Shown: one piece after another, positions 56,704 through 63,241 of the stretch
Numbering within the stretch: position 1 is the first letter of the stretch
How the letters are laid out: each line of letters opens with the position of its first letter
Virus record (IMG/VR): IMGVR_UViG_3300012931_000759
Coordinates: 1 to 64,000 of that record
Source: a virus
Length of the DNA stretch: 64,000 bases
Reading direction: 5' to 3' (one strand)
Program-made: the position numbers and the translations under genes
Notes under the pieces: generated by a model
What the model saw: only the letters and a program-made list of their open reading frames with translations
The model's database searches: none
Told to the model about the DNA's origin: nothing

Positions 56704-57000
56704 ATGGGCAAGAGCATCGACCTGCGCGCCCAGTTCGGGCGCAAGTTCACCGAGGATGAGGAGGCTTTCGAGATGGCCCAGTGCGAGGAATGGATGGCCG
56801 ACGAGATGCGCTCCTACTGGAGAAGGATACAGCGCTCCTCGTGGCCGACTGAGGATCCAGGCGGGCGTTGCGCGAATTGCGGGCTTGAGGCGCGTTTTGC
56901 CAAAGCCTGTGTTGTTGGGGCCGCCTGCTACGATGGCGAGTGGTGTTGCTCTACCGAATGCGACGCGCAACTGACACGGGAAGGATGCCCGCTGGAATAA
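56704..57000 (+). CDS. small zinc-binding protein
   Basis: 98 residues after AAAGGA. Helical N-terminus and a C-terminal Cys cluster (RCANCGLEARFAKAC, CCSTECD). Possibly a treble-clef zinc site. Function unknown. Confidence 0.55.
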   Translation: MGKSIDLRAQFGRKFTEDEEAFEMAQCEEWMADEMRSYWRRIQRSSWPTEDPGGRCANCGLEARFAKACVVGAACYDGEWCCSTECDAQLTREGCPLE

Positions 57001-57021
57001 TAGACTAGGAAAGGGAAAGCG

Positions 57022-57204
57022 ATGAAGCTGAGGAAGCTACGCAGGATACTGAGGCAGGCGGCGTTTAACGCCGATGGTCTCAACCCTCAGGTTGAGGTCT
57101 GTCTGGGCGACAAAATATTGCGCATCAAGCACATTGGGCAGTTTGGGGTTGTACCGGATGTCGTTATCGAACTTGAGGATCCCGAGAAAGAAACGGGTTG
57201 TTAA
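57022..57204 (+). CDS. hypothetical small protein
   Basis: 60 residues after AAAGGGAAAG; basic helix (KLRKLRRILRQAAFN) and two strands. No family recognised. Confidence 0.5.
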   Translation: MKLRKLRRILRQAAFNADGLNPQVEVCLGDKILRIKHIGQFGVVPDVVIELEDPEKETGC

Positions 57205-57206
57205 TC

Positions 57207-57527
57207 ATGCCGCGCAAGAAGAAAGAGGCTCCTTCGGAGCCGAAGCCGACCAGGGTCGAAATCGAGACTTTTAGGGAACCTGATTCCTACTGGCTGGGCC
57301 AGCTCAGGAAAGACAATCCGTCCTGTTTCAACGGTGACATCCAGGTACACAGATATCGCGTGACGGTTGAACTGATCGAGGAGTCGCCAGAAGTGATCGG
57401 TGCGAGAATCCAGGAACTCTGGAACAATTGTGACAACTGGCATCATCACGATCCACTTAGATTCGCAGCCAAGAAAATTGGATGGGAGTTGAAAGGCGAC
57501 TTTGGGAACAAGAAGAAGGAGGCTTGA
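57207..57527 (+). CDS. hypothetical protein
   Basis: 106 residues; basic N-terminus, strand pair (VHRYRVTVELIEES) and a His/Trp-rich helix (WNNCDNWHHHDPLRF). No family recognised. Its stop lies inside the following -35 box. Confidence 0.5.
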   Translation: MPRKKKEAPSEPKPTRVEIETFREPDSYWLGQLRKDNPSCFNGDIQVHRYRVTVELIEESPEVIGARIQELWNNCDNWHHHDPLRFAAKKIGWELKGDFGNKKKEA

Positions 57528-57551
57528 CAATTGCTTTCGACATTATATAAA
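57524..57551 (+). promoter_or_regulatory. sigma-70-like promoter
   Basis: TTGACA (57524-57529), 16-base spacer, TATAAA (57546-57551). Directs the next small gene; the -35 box shares bases with the preceding stop codon. Confidence 0.65.
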
Positions 57552-57599
57552 TCGTCGGAAGCTGGAATTCAACTTTTGGGACACATTAAAGGAACAAAT

Positions 57600-57818
57600 A
57601 TGGCTGCCACAATCACGGTTCTCAAAAATAAGTTGAGTAAAGTGCGCAAACAGATAGAACTATTGAATTCACAAGAATCAGAATTATACAAACAGTTGGC
57701 CCTATTATGTGGGCGCACAGGTCACCAGTGGGAAGAGGAGTGGGCTGCGGTGGGTATTCATAAATACTCTCGAAAAATAGGATGTTTCCGTTGCGCGATT
57801 TGCGGTACACTGTCCTAG
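57600..57818 (+). CDS. coiled-coil/zinc small protein
   Basis: 72 residues from ATG 57600 after AAAGGA. Helical coiled coil (LKNKLSKVRKQIELLNSQES) and C-terminal CFRCAICG zinc-like end. Function unknown. Confidence 0.55.
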   Translation: MAATITVLKNKLSKVRKQIELLNSQESELYKQLALLCGRTGHQWEEEWAAVGIHKYSRKIGCFRCAICGTLS

Positions 57819-57830
57819 TGGAAAGGAGGC

Positions 57831-57858
57831 TTGACAATCGCCTCTAGGATGATAAATT
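57831..57858 (+). promoter_or_regulatory. sigma-70-like promoter for tRNA cluster
   Basis: TTGACA (57831-57836), 16-base spacer, TAAATT (57853-57858), directly before the tRNA-like genes at 57872. Confidence 0.55.
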
Positions 57859-57871
57859 GATTGTTGTAAAT

Positions 57872-57978
57872 GGGGAGGTCGCCCAATTGGTAGGGCAACA
57901 GACCTGCTTCGCCTCTCGGTTTTTTGGAACCATTTGATGAAGCCTACAAGCATGCTCGTTCGAATCGAGCCCTCCCCA
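57872..57978 (+). tRNA. tRNA-like RNA with insert, isotype unassigned
   Basis: 107 bases. Acceptor GGGGAGG/CCTCCCC, D-arm GCCC/GGGC and T-arm GCTCG-TTCGAAT-CGAGC are good. No anticodon arm is visible; instead there is the insert domain (GCTTC 57906-57910 / GAAGC 57939-57943 around GGTT/AACC) ending in ACAAGC. Its anticodon cannot be assigned. Confidence 0.5.
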
Positions 57979-57982
57979 CAAT

Positions 57983-58115
57983 GGGTCAGTAGCCGAATGG
58001 TATAGGCAAAAGCATTTTGGAGCTTTCAAACAGCAACAAGCTTTACCGCTCGGCTCCTCACGGAGCCATAAGGTAAAGCTCACAAGCATTGGAGGTTCGA
58101 TTCCTCCCTGGCCCA
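57983..58115 (+). tRNA. tRNA-like RNA with 8-base anticodon loop and insert
   Basis: 133 bases. Acceptor GGGTCAG/CTGGCCC (one G-T), D-arm GCC/GGC, anticodon arm AAAGC-ATTTTGGA-GCTTT (8-base loop), T-arm GGAGG-TTCGATT-CCTCC. A 59-base insert lies between, with nine-pair stem AGCTTTACC/GGTAAAGCT (58039-58047/58072-58080) and hairpin GGCTCC-TCAC-GGAGCC. The loop could read as TTG with one extra base. Confidence 0.55.
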
Positions 58116-58117
58116 AC

Positions 58118-58248
58118 AGGACGCGCAAAGGGGAAAAGTCTACAAGCGAATTAGCTCAGTCGGTTTGAGCGTCTGACTATGGATCAGAAGGTCAAGGGTT
58201 CAAATCCCTTATCCGCGACAAAATCCGACTTGCTCACTCGCGCGTCCT
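58118..58248 (+). ncRNA. YrlA-like Y RNA with tRNA-like domain
   Basis: Outer helix AGGACGCGC (58118-58126) / GCGCGTCCT (58240-58248), then AAAGG and CTCACTC, then AAGTC/GACTT. Inside is a tRNA-like body: D-arm GCTC/GAGC, anticodon arm TCTGA-CTATGGA-TCAGA (ATG), T-arm AAGGG-TTCAAAT-CCCTT, with a weak acceptor. Matches the RNA at 53704 in all outer parts. Its 3' strand overlaps the end of the minus-strand endonuclease gene. Confidence 0.6.
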
Positions 58249-58875
58249 AATTTTCTGTTCTACGATGCCGACAATGATATCTAGAAACCGTTGCCCTTTG
58301 GTTGGTTTGAAGTTTTTCATTGTCGACACGTCGATGATACAGAGAGCAATGCCCCTCTCGGCGCAGGCAGCGAATTTCCGATGGTCATTGGTTTGGATGG
58401 AGGCAAGTTTCTCCGTCCCGTGGATCGGCTCGTAATGGTAGATCCCGTTGAGTTCGAACGCTAAATTGAGGCTTGGAAAATGGATGTCGAGTTCGGAGTT
58501 GATCGCCTCTTTGGCGTTGAACATAATCTCCAGGTCGGGATAGAGTTTCCGCAGTTGCTCCTCCAGCCAGACCTCAAGTTTAGAGCGGCGGGTGCCATGG
58601 GTTTTGTGGAGATTGTTGTAGGTGGCGGCACATGATTTGGAACAGAAAAGATTGTTGCTTTTGCTGTGTTTCCTATTTTGAAGCAGGGTGCTTTTTCTGC
58701 GACCGAAAAGTGTACCGCATTGTTGGCAAGGGATCAATTTGGGAAGTCGTTTTCCACTCTGGTTGAATGCTTGGGCACACTTGTTGGAACAGAATTTGTA
58801 CTTGCGCGAGTCACGAATGAACCACGACCTGCGTCGTTTGAAGGTGGTACCACAGTTATCGCATTGAAGTTCCAT
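58234..58875 (-). CDS. Vsr-like (EDxHD) endonuclease with zinc fingers
   Basis: 213 residues, minus strand. Two N-terminal Cys4-type fingers (CDNCGTTFKR, CSNKC; CQQCGTLF, CSKSC). The nuclease core has SELDIHFPSLNLAFELNG, YHYEPIHG and a late ALCIIDV strand. It follows CTATCAAT copy i on the minus strand. Probably a mobile endonuclease inserted in the tRNA region. Confidence 0.78.
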   Translation of the reverse strand: MELQCDNCGTTFKRRRSWFIRDSRKYKFCSNKCAQAFNQSGKRLPKLIPCQQCGTLFGRRKSTLLQNRKHSKSNNLFCSKSCAATYNNLHKTHGTRRSKLEVWLEEQLRKLYPDLEIMFNAKEAINSELDIHFPSLNLAFELNGIYHYEPIHGTEKLASIQTNDHRKFAACAERGIALCIIDVSTMKNFKPTKGQRFLDIIVGIVEQKIRTRE

Positions 58876-58902
58876 AGATTTTCCTTGTTTTAATGCGAAA
58901 CA

Positions 58903-58910
58903 ATTGATAG
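58903..58910 (-). promoter_or_regulatory. CTATCAAT motif, copy i
   Basis: Minus strand reads CTATCAAT-N6-GCATTAAAAC, 27 bases before the endonuclease ATG. Confidence 0.5.
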
Positions 58911-58987
58911 ATTTCGACCCAAAATATCCACACGGCTCCACCCGCATTGCGCGGACAGAGCAATGAAGCCAATACAGGCTTCATCAC

Positions 58988-59125
58988 GCCCCCGTCGACC
59001 AATTGGAAGGTCAACAGTTTATTCAGACTGTCAAATCAGCACATCTGCTTCCGCACTCGGTTCTTTGAACCAATTGTTGAAGCCCACACGCGAAATTAGT
59101 CCAGGTTCGAATCCTGGCGGGGGCA
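58988..59125 (+). tRNA. tRNA-like RNA with 8-base anticodon loop and insert
   Basis: 138 bases. Acceptor GCCCCCG/CGGGGGC, D-arm GACC/GGTC, anticodon arm ACAGT-TTATTCAG-ACTGT (8-base loop), T-arm CCAGG-TTCGAAT-CCTGG. The insert after it has GCTTC (59047-59051)/GAAGC (59079-59083) around GGTTC-TTT-GAACC, then ACACGCG. Acceptor, D, anticodon and T arms all pair fully, so the insert lies in the variable region. Confidence 0.6.
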
Positions 59126-59223
59126 CGCCGGGGACGACTGAAAACACCAGCCTTGTCCGGAAGGGGACAAGGGGTCATCCCCAATTTATTCCAAACAGCG
59201 GGAAAGACAGCAAGGAACCAGCG

Positions 59224-59538
59224 ATGATCGATTTTGACAATGCCTCGGCGAATCTGGTCGAGTACTTGAGGAGATGCGGTTCCCGCAACGAGGCCAACAT
59301 CTCCATGGACAGGGAAGATCACTACAAACCGATGTACAGGGCGGTGGCTCTGCTGGTTGCCCCAACGCATCCGTTCATCGACGAAATGCTCGGCGGCGAG
59401 AGACCCACAAGAGAACAGGCACTCGCTATTCTTTGGCATGCGCATCCGTATTTCGCGCATGTGCTGGATACGGAACCGGAGTTGTTTGAACAGATGTGGG
59501 AACACCACACCAGTGCGTGGGATTGGGACAAGAAGTAG
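59224..59538 (+). CDS. hypothetical protein
   Basis: 104 residues after AAGGAACC. His/Trp-rich C-terminus (FEQMWEHHTSAWDWDKK). Family unknown. Just before the Ro60-like gene. Confidence 0.55.
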   Translation: MIDFDNASANLVEYLRRCGSRNEANISMDREDHYKPMYRAVALLVAPTHPFIDEMLGGERPTREQALAILWHAHPYFAHVLDTEPELFEQMWEHHTSAWDWDKK

Positions 59539-59585
59539 TTCAACTCGGGTCCTTGCGGACCCAAATATGGAAGGAGAATGACAAA

Positions 59586-61481
59586 ATGGTAGCCAGACAG
59601 AATGAAATTGACAGGCAGCGTGTCGAGGCTCTCGGTCCAGCCGAACGAATTATTCAGTCCCTTACAACCTATGTTGACCACGCTGTACATAATCGTCCAG
59701 GTTGTATAGTAGCAGATGGTCGAACCAAGGTTGGCGTGAGGTGGGATCCAGTGACCTGGAAGGAAGAGAACGGTCACAAGGTAGTCTACCGCCTCGATAA
59801 GGTGGGAACCAAGCAGAATAAGGTCAAGATCGGCGTCCTGGATGGCACCAAGGTTATGGATGGCGTTAGGCAGGTAGGCGAGTACCGTAAGCCGGGGATC
59901 TTCCCGGAGGTTGCGATTTGGCTATATCGGCAGATTGCTGAAGTGTACAAGCTGGATAATGAATTCGCAGCTCGTTGGGCATCTTGGGCTTTCACCAAGG
60001 AGCATCGTGATCTGAAGGTCGTGCTTGCGGCTTTCTTGCTTGTACAGAACCGCTGCGGCGAGCCGGTTGTCGAGGATGGTAAGGTTCTATTCCACGACGA
60101 GGACTTCAGGGATGTGGGCGAGGCAATGTGCCTTATTCGCGCCAAGAACGACCTCAACCCGAAACTCCTGCTCAGGATTGGCGACATTTTGAGTTTGCCG
60201 GGAGTTGCGGCGATCAACAGAGAACTCGGGTTTGGCAAGTCGGCTAGAACTCCAGCGAAGGGAAGGTACTACAAGGCGGTCGAGAAGTGGCTCCAGTACC
60301 GCGAAGATAACCCGAAGATGCTTGAAGGTCTCGTGGCAGCCGGTTTTCGCACCTCTGTGATGGAGCTTGCGCGCCGGGTCGGCTACAAGCCATCCACTCC
60401 AAAGTTTTTCGAGGTTTTGCGGTGGAAGCAGGTACAGGCTAAGGACGGCAGGCGTGAGTTGGCTATCGGAACCGAAGTCAAGAAGGCTGAGACTTGGAAG
60501 GGTCTTTCGGAGAAGAAAATCTGCGAGCGCATTGTAGCGACGAAGCCAAATTACAAGCGCATTGTTGGTTTACTTCCTTCGGAGGTTGGTCTAACCAGAG
60601 CTGTTATGATGGCAGCTATCGAGGCCGGATCGGTGTCGGACGCCGACCTGATCATTCTCACGCCGACGCTTGAGGAGTTAGGTCTCCTGACGGTGAAGGA
60701 AGTCTCCGAGCGTTGGAAGAAGGCGACCTCGGTGGCCGAGAATCAAAGGGCGGCGAACATCGCCAGGCGAGTGAAATCACAGGCGACCAAGGAGGCTCTC
60801 GCAGATGCGGCCGACAGCGTGGCGAAGAAGGCCATGGAAGAGGTCACAAAGGATCTGAGGATCTACGCGATTGTCGACAGGTCTGGCTCTATGCAGAGTG
60901 CGATCGACCGGGCCAAGGAGTACCTTGCCAAGCTGCTTGTGGGGTTTCCATTCGATAGGTTACATGTCAGCGTGTTCAATACTGTGGGTAGCGAGGTAGT
61001 GATTAAGCACCCGTCGGCCAAGGGCGTCGAGGCGGCCTTCAGGGGCTATTTTGCGGGTGGTGGCACGAGCTATGCCGAGGGTGTTAAGGCACTAGCTAAG
61101 CGCCGTCCGAAGGATGGTGAGGACGCCATCATGATCTTCGTCGGCGACCAGCTCGACTACGGTACACCGCAGCTGGTGGCGGCTGTCCAGGCCTCGGGTC
61201 TTAGGCCGGTGGCTTTCGGACTCCTAGAAGTCATAAGCCAGCAGTACGGGCGCGGCTCGATCGTCAGGGATGCCGCGCGGCAGCTGAATATTCCGTGCTT
61301 TGACATCGAAGAGTCAATCTTCGCTGACCCGTACGCCGTGACCAGGGTGCTCCGCAATCTGATCGCGAACACGCCGGTCGTGGCCGAGGCCCGCAGGGCC
61401 GTTGCCAGACAGACGCTGGTCGAAGAGATCCTCAAAACTCCGCTTTTACAGCTGCCTTTGTTTGCGCGATGCGGCAAATAA
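59586..61481 (+). CDS. Ro60-like (TROVE/vWA) protein
   Basis: 631 residues from ATG 59586 after AAGGAG. The N-terminal ~420 residues are helical repeats with blocks such as FGKSARTPAKGRYYKAVEKW and LARRVGYKPSTPKFFEVLRW, which resemble TROVE domains. The C-terminal vWA domain is clear: YAIVDRSGSMQSAID (MIDAS, about 430), GGTSYAEG and VGDQLDYG. The classic Ro60 N-terminal signature is not obvious, so TROVE assignment is probable rather than certain. Ro60 orthologues (Rsr) bind Y RNAs and help degrade or refold RNA; two YrlA-like RNAs lie 1.4 and 5.8 kb upstream. Confidence 0.65.
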   Translation: MVARQNEIDRQRVEALGPAERIIQSLTTYVDHAVHNRPGCIVADGRTKVGVRWDPVTWKEENGHKVVYRLDKVGTKQNKVKIGVLDGTKVMDGVRQVGEYRKPGIFPEVAIWLYRQIAEVYKLDNEFAARWASWAFTKEHRDLKVVLAAFLLVQNRCGEPVVEDGKVLFHDEDFRDVGEAMCLIRAKNDLNPKLLLRIGDILSLPGVAAINRELGFGKSARTPAKGRYYKAVEKWLQYREDNPKMLEGLVAAGFRTSVMELARRVGYKPSTPKFFEVLRWKQVQAKDGRRELAIGTEVKKAETWKGLSEKKICERIVATKPNYKRIVGLLPSEVGLTRAVMMAAIEAGSVSDADLIILTPTLEELGLLTVKEVSERWKKATSVAENQRAANIARRVKSQATKEALADAADSVAKKAMEEVTKDLRIYAIVDRSGSMQSAIDRAKEYLAKLLVGFPFDRLHVSVFNTVGSEVVIKHPSAKGVEAAFRGYFAGGGTSYAEGVKALAKRRPKDGEDAIMIFVGDQLDYGTPQLVAAVQASGLRPVAFGLLEVISQQYGRGSIVRDAARQLNIPCFDIEESIFADPYAVTRVLRNLIANTPVVAEARRAVARQTLVEEILKTPLLQLPLFARCGK

Positions 61482-61718
61482 ATGAGCACAGCCATCCGGC
61501 TCGAGGCCACCGTGACTCCGAAGTCCTCCAAAGGCAGGATCGAGAGGCTTGAGGATGGCACACTGAAGATCTTCGTCCAGGCTCCAGCTGTCAATGGCCG
61601 GGCCAACGAGGCCGCTATAAGGCTTGTTGCCAAGTGGCTGCGTGTGCCTCCTCGTGCCGTGTCGATCATCGTGGGGCACCGTAACCGTAGGAAAGTGTTC
61701 CAGATCGAAGTGAATTAG
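61482..61718 (+). CDS. DUF167/YggU-like protein
   Basis: 78 residues following the previous stop. TVTPKSSKGRIERLEDGTLK, QAPAVNGRANEAAIRLVAKW and VSIIVGHRNRRKVFQI match the DUF167 family. Function unknown. Confidence 0.85.
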   Translation: MSTAIRLEATVTPKSSKGRIERLEDGTLKIFVQAPAVNGRANEAAIRLVAKWLRVPPRAVSIIVGHRNRRKVFQIEVN

Positions 61719-61753
61719 CGACATTGGATGTTGGCTATTAAGTAAACCCGGAT

Positions 61754-61823
61754 CCTGTATTAGTTCAACTGGACAGAACCCGGTATATACTCGTAATTCT
61801 TAGTTTTACTCTAGGATACACGC
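61754..61823 (+). tRNA. possible degenerate tRNA
   Basis: A D-arm-like GTTC-AACTGGAC-A-GAAC with weakly pairing acceptor (CCTGTAT/ATACACG) and T-arm-like CTTAG/CTAGG. The anticodon arm is poor. This stretch is also inside an open frame. Low confidence. Confidence 0.2.
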
Positions 61824-61840
61824 CAATAGATCATGAGGAG

Positions 61841-61963
61841 GTGCTTCTAGGCAAACTATTCACAGAACTGAAAAGAGATTTAACAGTAATCAAACATGTA
61901 ACTGGATACTACAGGAATTGTATAATTCCAATAGCGTATGAACTTGTAGTATCCAAGAAGTAA
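61841..61963 (+). CDS. possible small protein
   Basis: 40 residues from GTG 61841; the frame is open further upstream to 61742 and reads like protein (LVILSFTLGYTPID, LFTELKRDLTVIK), but no standard start codon is seen before 61841. A-T-rich. The true start may be unusual. Confidence 0.35.
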   Translation: MLLGKLFTELKRDLTVIKHVTGYYRNCIIPIAYELVVSKK

Positions 61964-61976
61964 GGAGACAACAAAA

Positions 61977-62147
61977 ATGTCACGTAGAATGGCAGAATTA
62001 GAAAAACATACCTATGGAGAATCAACTGAAGAGCGCGAACGAATTGATAGAGTGAACAGAGAAGCAGAAAAGATTAACGAAGAACGCGAAAACCTGAATC
62101 GCGAAGATCGTTTCAATAATGGCTACCATTGGCCAGACTTAGATTAA
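61977..62147 (+). CDS. small charged coiled-coil protein
   Basis: 56 residues from ATG 61977 after AAGGAG. Glu/Arg/Asn-rich helix (TEERERIDRVNREAEKINEE), AT-rich codons unlike its neighbours. Contains a CTATCAAT complement by chance inside the gene. Confidence 0.55.
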   Translation: MSRRMAELEKHTYGESTEERERIDRVNREAEKINEERENLNREDRFNNGYHWPDLD

Positions 62148-62175
62148 AAATGTAAGAAGCAGAAAACAAAACGGT

Positions 62176-62246
62176 CGCGCGATAGCTCAATTGGTAGAGC
62201 AAGCCCTTGACCGGGCGGGATCCGGGTTTCGAGGCTCGGTCGCGCA
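62176..62246 (+). tRNA. tRNA-like gene, anticodon unclear (GAC?)
   Basis: 71 bases. Acceptor CGCGCGA/TCGCGCA (six pairs), D-arm GCTC-AATTGGTA-GAGC, T-arm CCGGG-TTTCGAGG-CTCGG with 8-base loop. The anticodon arm GCCC/GGGC has a loop of TTGACC or TTGACCG, so GAC (Val) is the nearest reading. Probably divergent or degenerate. Confidence 0.45.
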
Positions 62247-62260
62247 CTAGGAGAAAGACA

Positions 62261-63241
62261 ATGGGTTGGCAGGACCTGCTCGCATCGGACGACGACAAGA
62301 AGACGCTTCCGTGGACGGGCGGCAGGCAGATCCACGATAGGGAGCGCACCTGGACGATCGAGGGGAGGCTCCCGGACGAGCACGGCTGGTACTCGTTCCG
62401 CGTGTCTGGCGGTCGCAAGGCCGAGCTGGAGGGTCCTATGGACCCCGATTCCGATTTCGAGAACGGCCACAAGCTCGCCAAGGGGTACCTGGTGGGAGAC
62501 CGGCTGATCCAGGACGACGCGAGGGTCGATCCCGACCCGGTCAGGCTGGTCGACCAGACGACGCCCGTGTTTCTGGTGGAGCCGGGTCTAGATCGGTTCG
62601 TGAGGGCGGTGGTAGCTAGGACAAGAGGCGGTCTAGTGTATATCAGACAGGAGTTCCCGCAGGGTTCCGAGGCGGCCGTTCAGATGGCCTACCAGGACCG
62701 CAAGGACTCGGTGGTACACGTGGCCGGGGTCACCCCGGCGCTCGACTTGGCGTTCCGCTGGCTCTCCGGCCAGAGGCTGGCGGCCGAGGAGCGCGAACGC
62801 GAGATGGCGCGTATCAGGGCCGAGGAGGAGCGCAAGTGGGCGGAAGCTGAGCGATTTAAGCAGGCGATGAAGGATTCTGGAACCGGAGCAGGCAGAAGGG
62901 CGCTGGCACAGCGCGATTTCAACACAGCTGCCAAGGCGGCTTTGAAACTCACTGGAGCGGAATTACTGGATGCTAGACCGTCATACAACCGACGTGAAAT
63001 GGTAGTTCAGTATCGGTTTCAGAACAGGCGACTTGAGTGTGTGGTTGATAAAGACACACTACGCGTGGTTGACTCTGGTATCTGTTTGACCGACCACCAC
63101 ACTGGCGTGAAAGGTGATATGCGTTTTACGCTTGAATCGCTTCCCACCGTTGTTGGTCAGGCGATACGGGAAAACAAACTTGTGGTGTACCGGCATGTTG
63201 ACGGAGATCGGGATTATGCCGACGACAATTGGGACGATTGA
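62261..63241 (+). CDS. hypothetical protein
   Basis: 326 residues from ATG 62261 after AGGAGAAAG. The N-terminal 150 residues are strand-rich (WTIEGRLPDEHGWYSFRVSG), residues about 200-225 are a charged helix, and the end is strand-rich (VVQYRFQNRRLECVVD). No family recognised. Confidence 0.5.
   Translation: MGWQDLLASDDDKKTLPWTGGRQIHDRERTWTIEGRLPDEHGWYSFRVSGGRKAELEGPMDPDSDFENGHKLAKGYLVGDRLIQDDARVDPDPVRLVDQTTPVFLVEPGLDRFVRAVVARTRGGLVYIRQEFPQGSEAAVQMAYQDRKDSVVHVAGVTPALDLAFRWLSGQRLAAEEREREMARIRAEEERKWAEAERFKQAMKDSGTGAGRRALAQRDFNTAAKAALKLTGAELLDARPSYNRREMVVQYRFQNRRLECVVDKDTLRVVDSGICLTDHHTGVKGDMRFTLESLPTVVGQAIRENKLVVYRHVDGDRDYADDNWDD

Noticed and set aside
53583-59125. Group I introns in tRNA genes
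   Set aside because: Inserts are 45-65 bases, much too short for the group I core, and no P3-P7 layout or intron-encoded ORF is visible.
62043-62050. CTATCAAT motif copy inside a gene
   Set aside because: Lies within the coding region 61977-62147 and lacks the downstream GGCATWA part.
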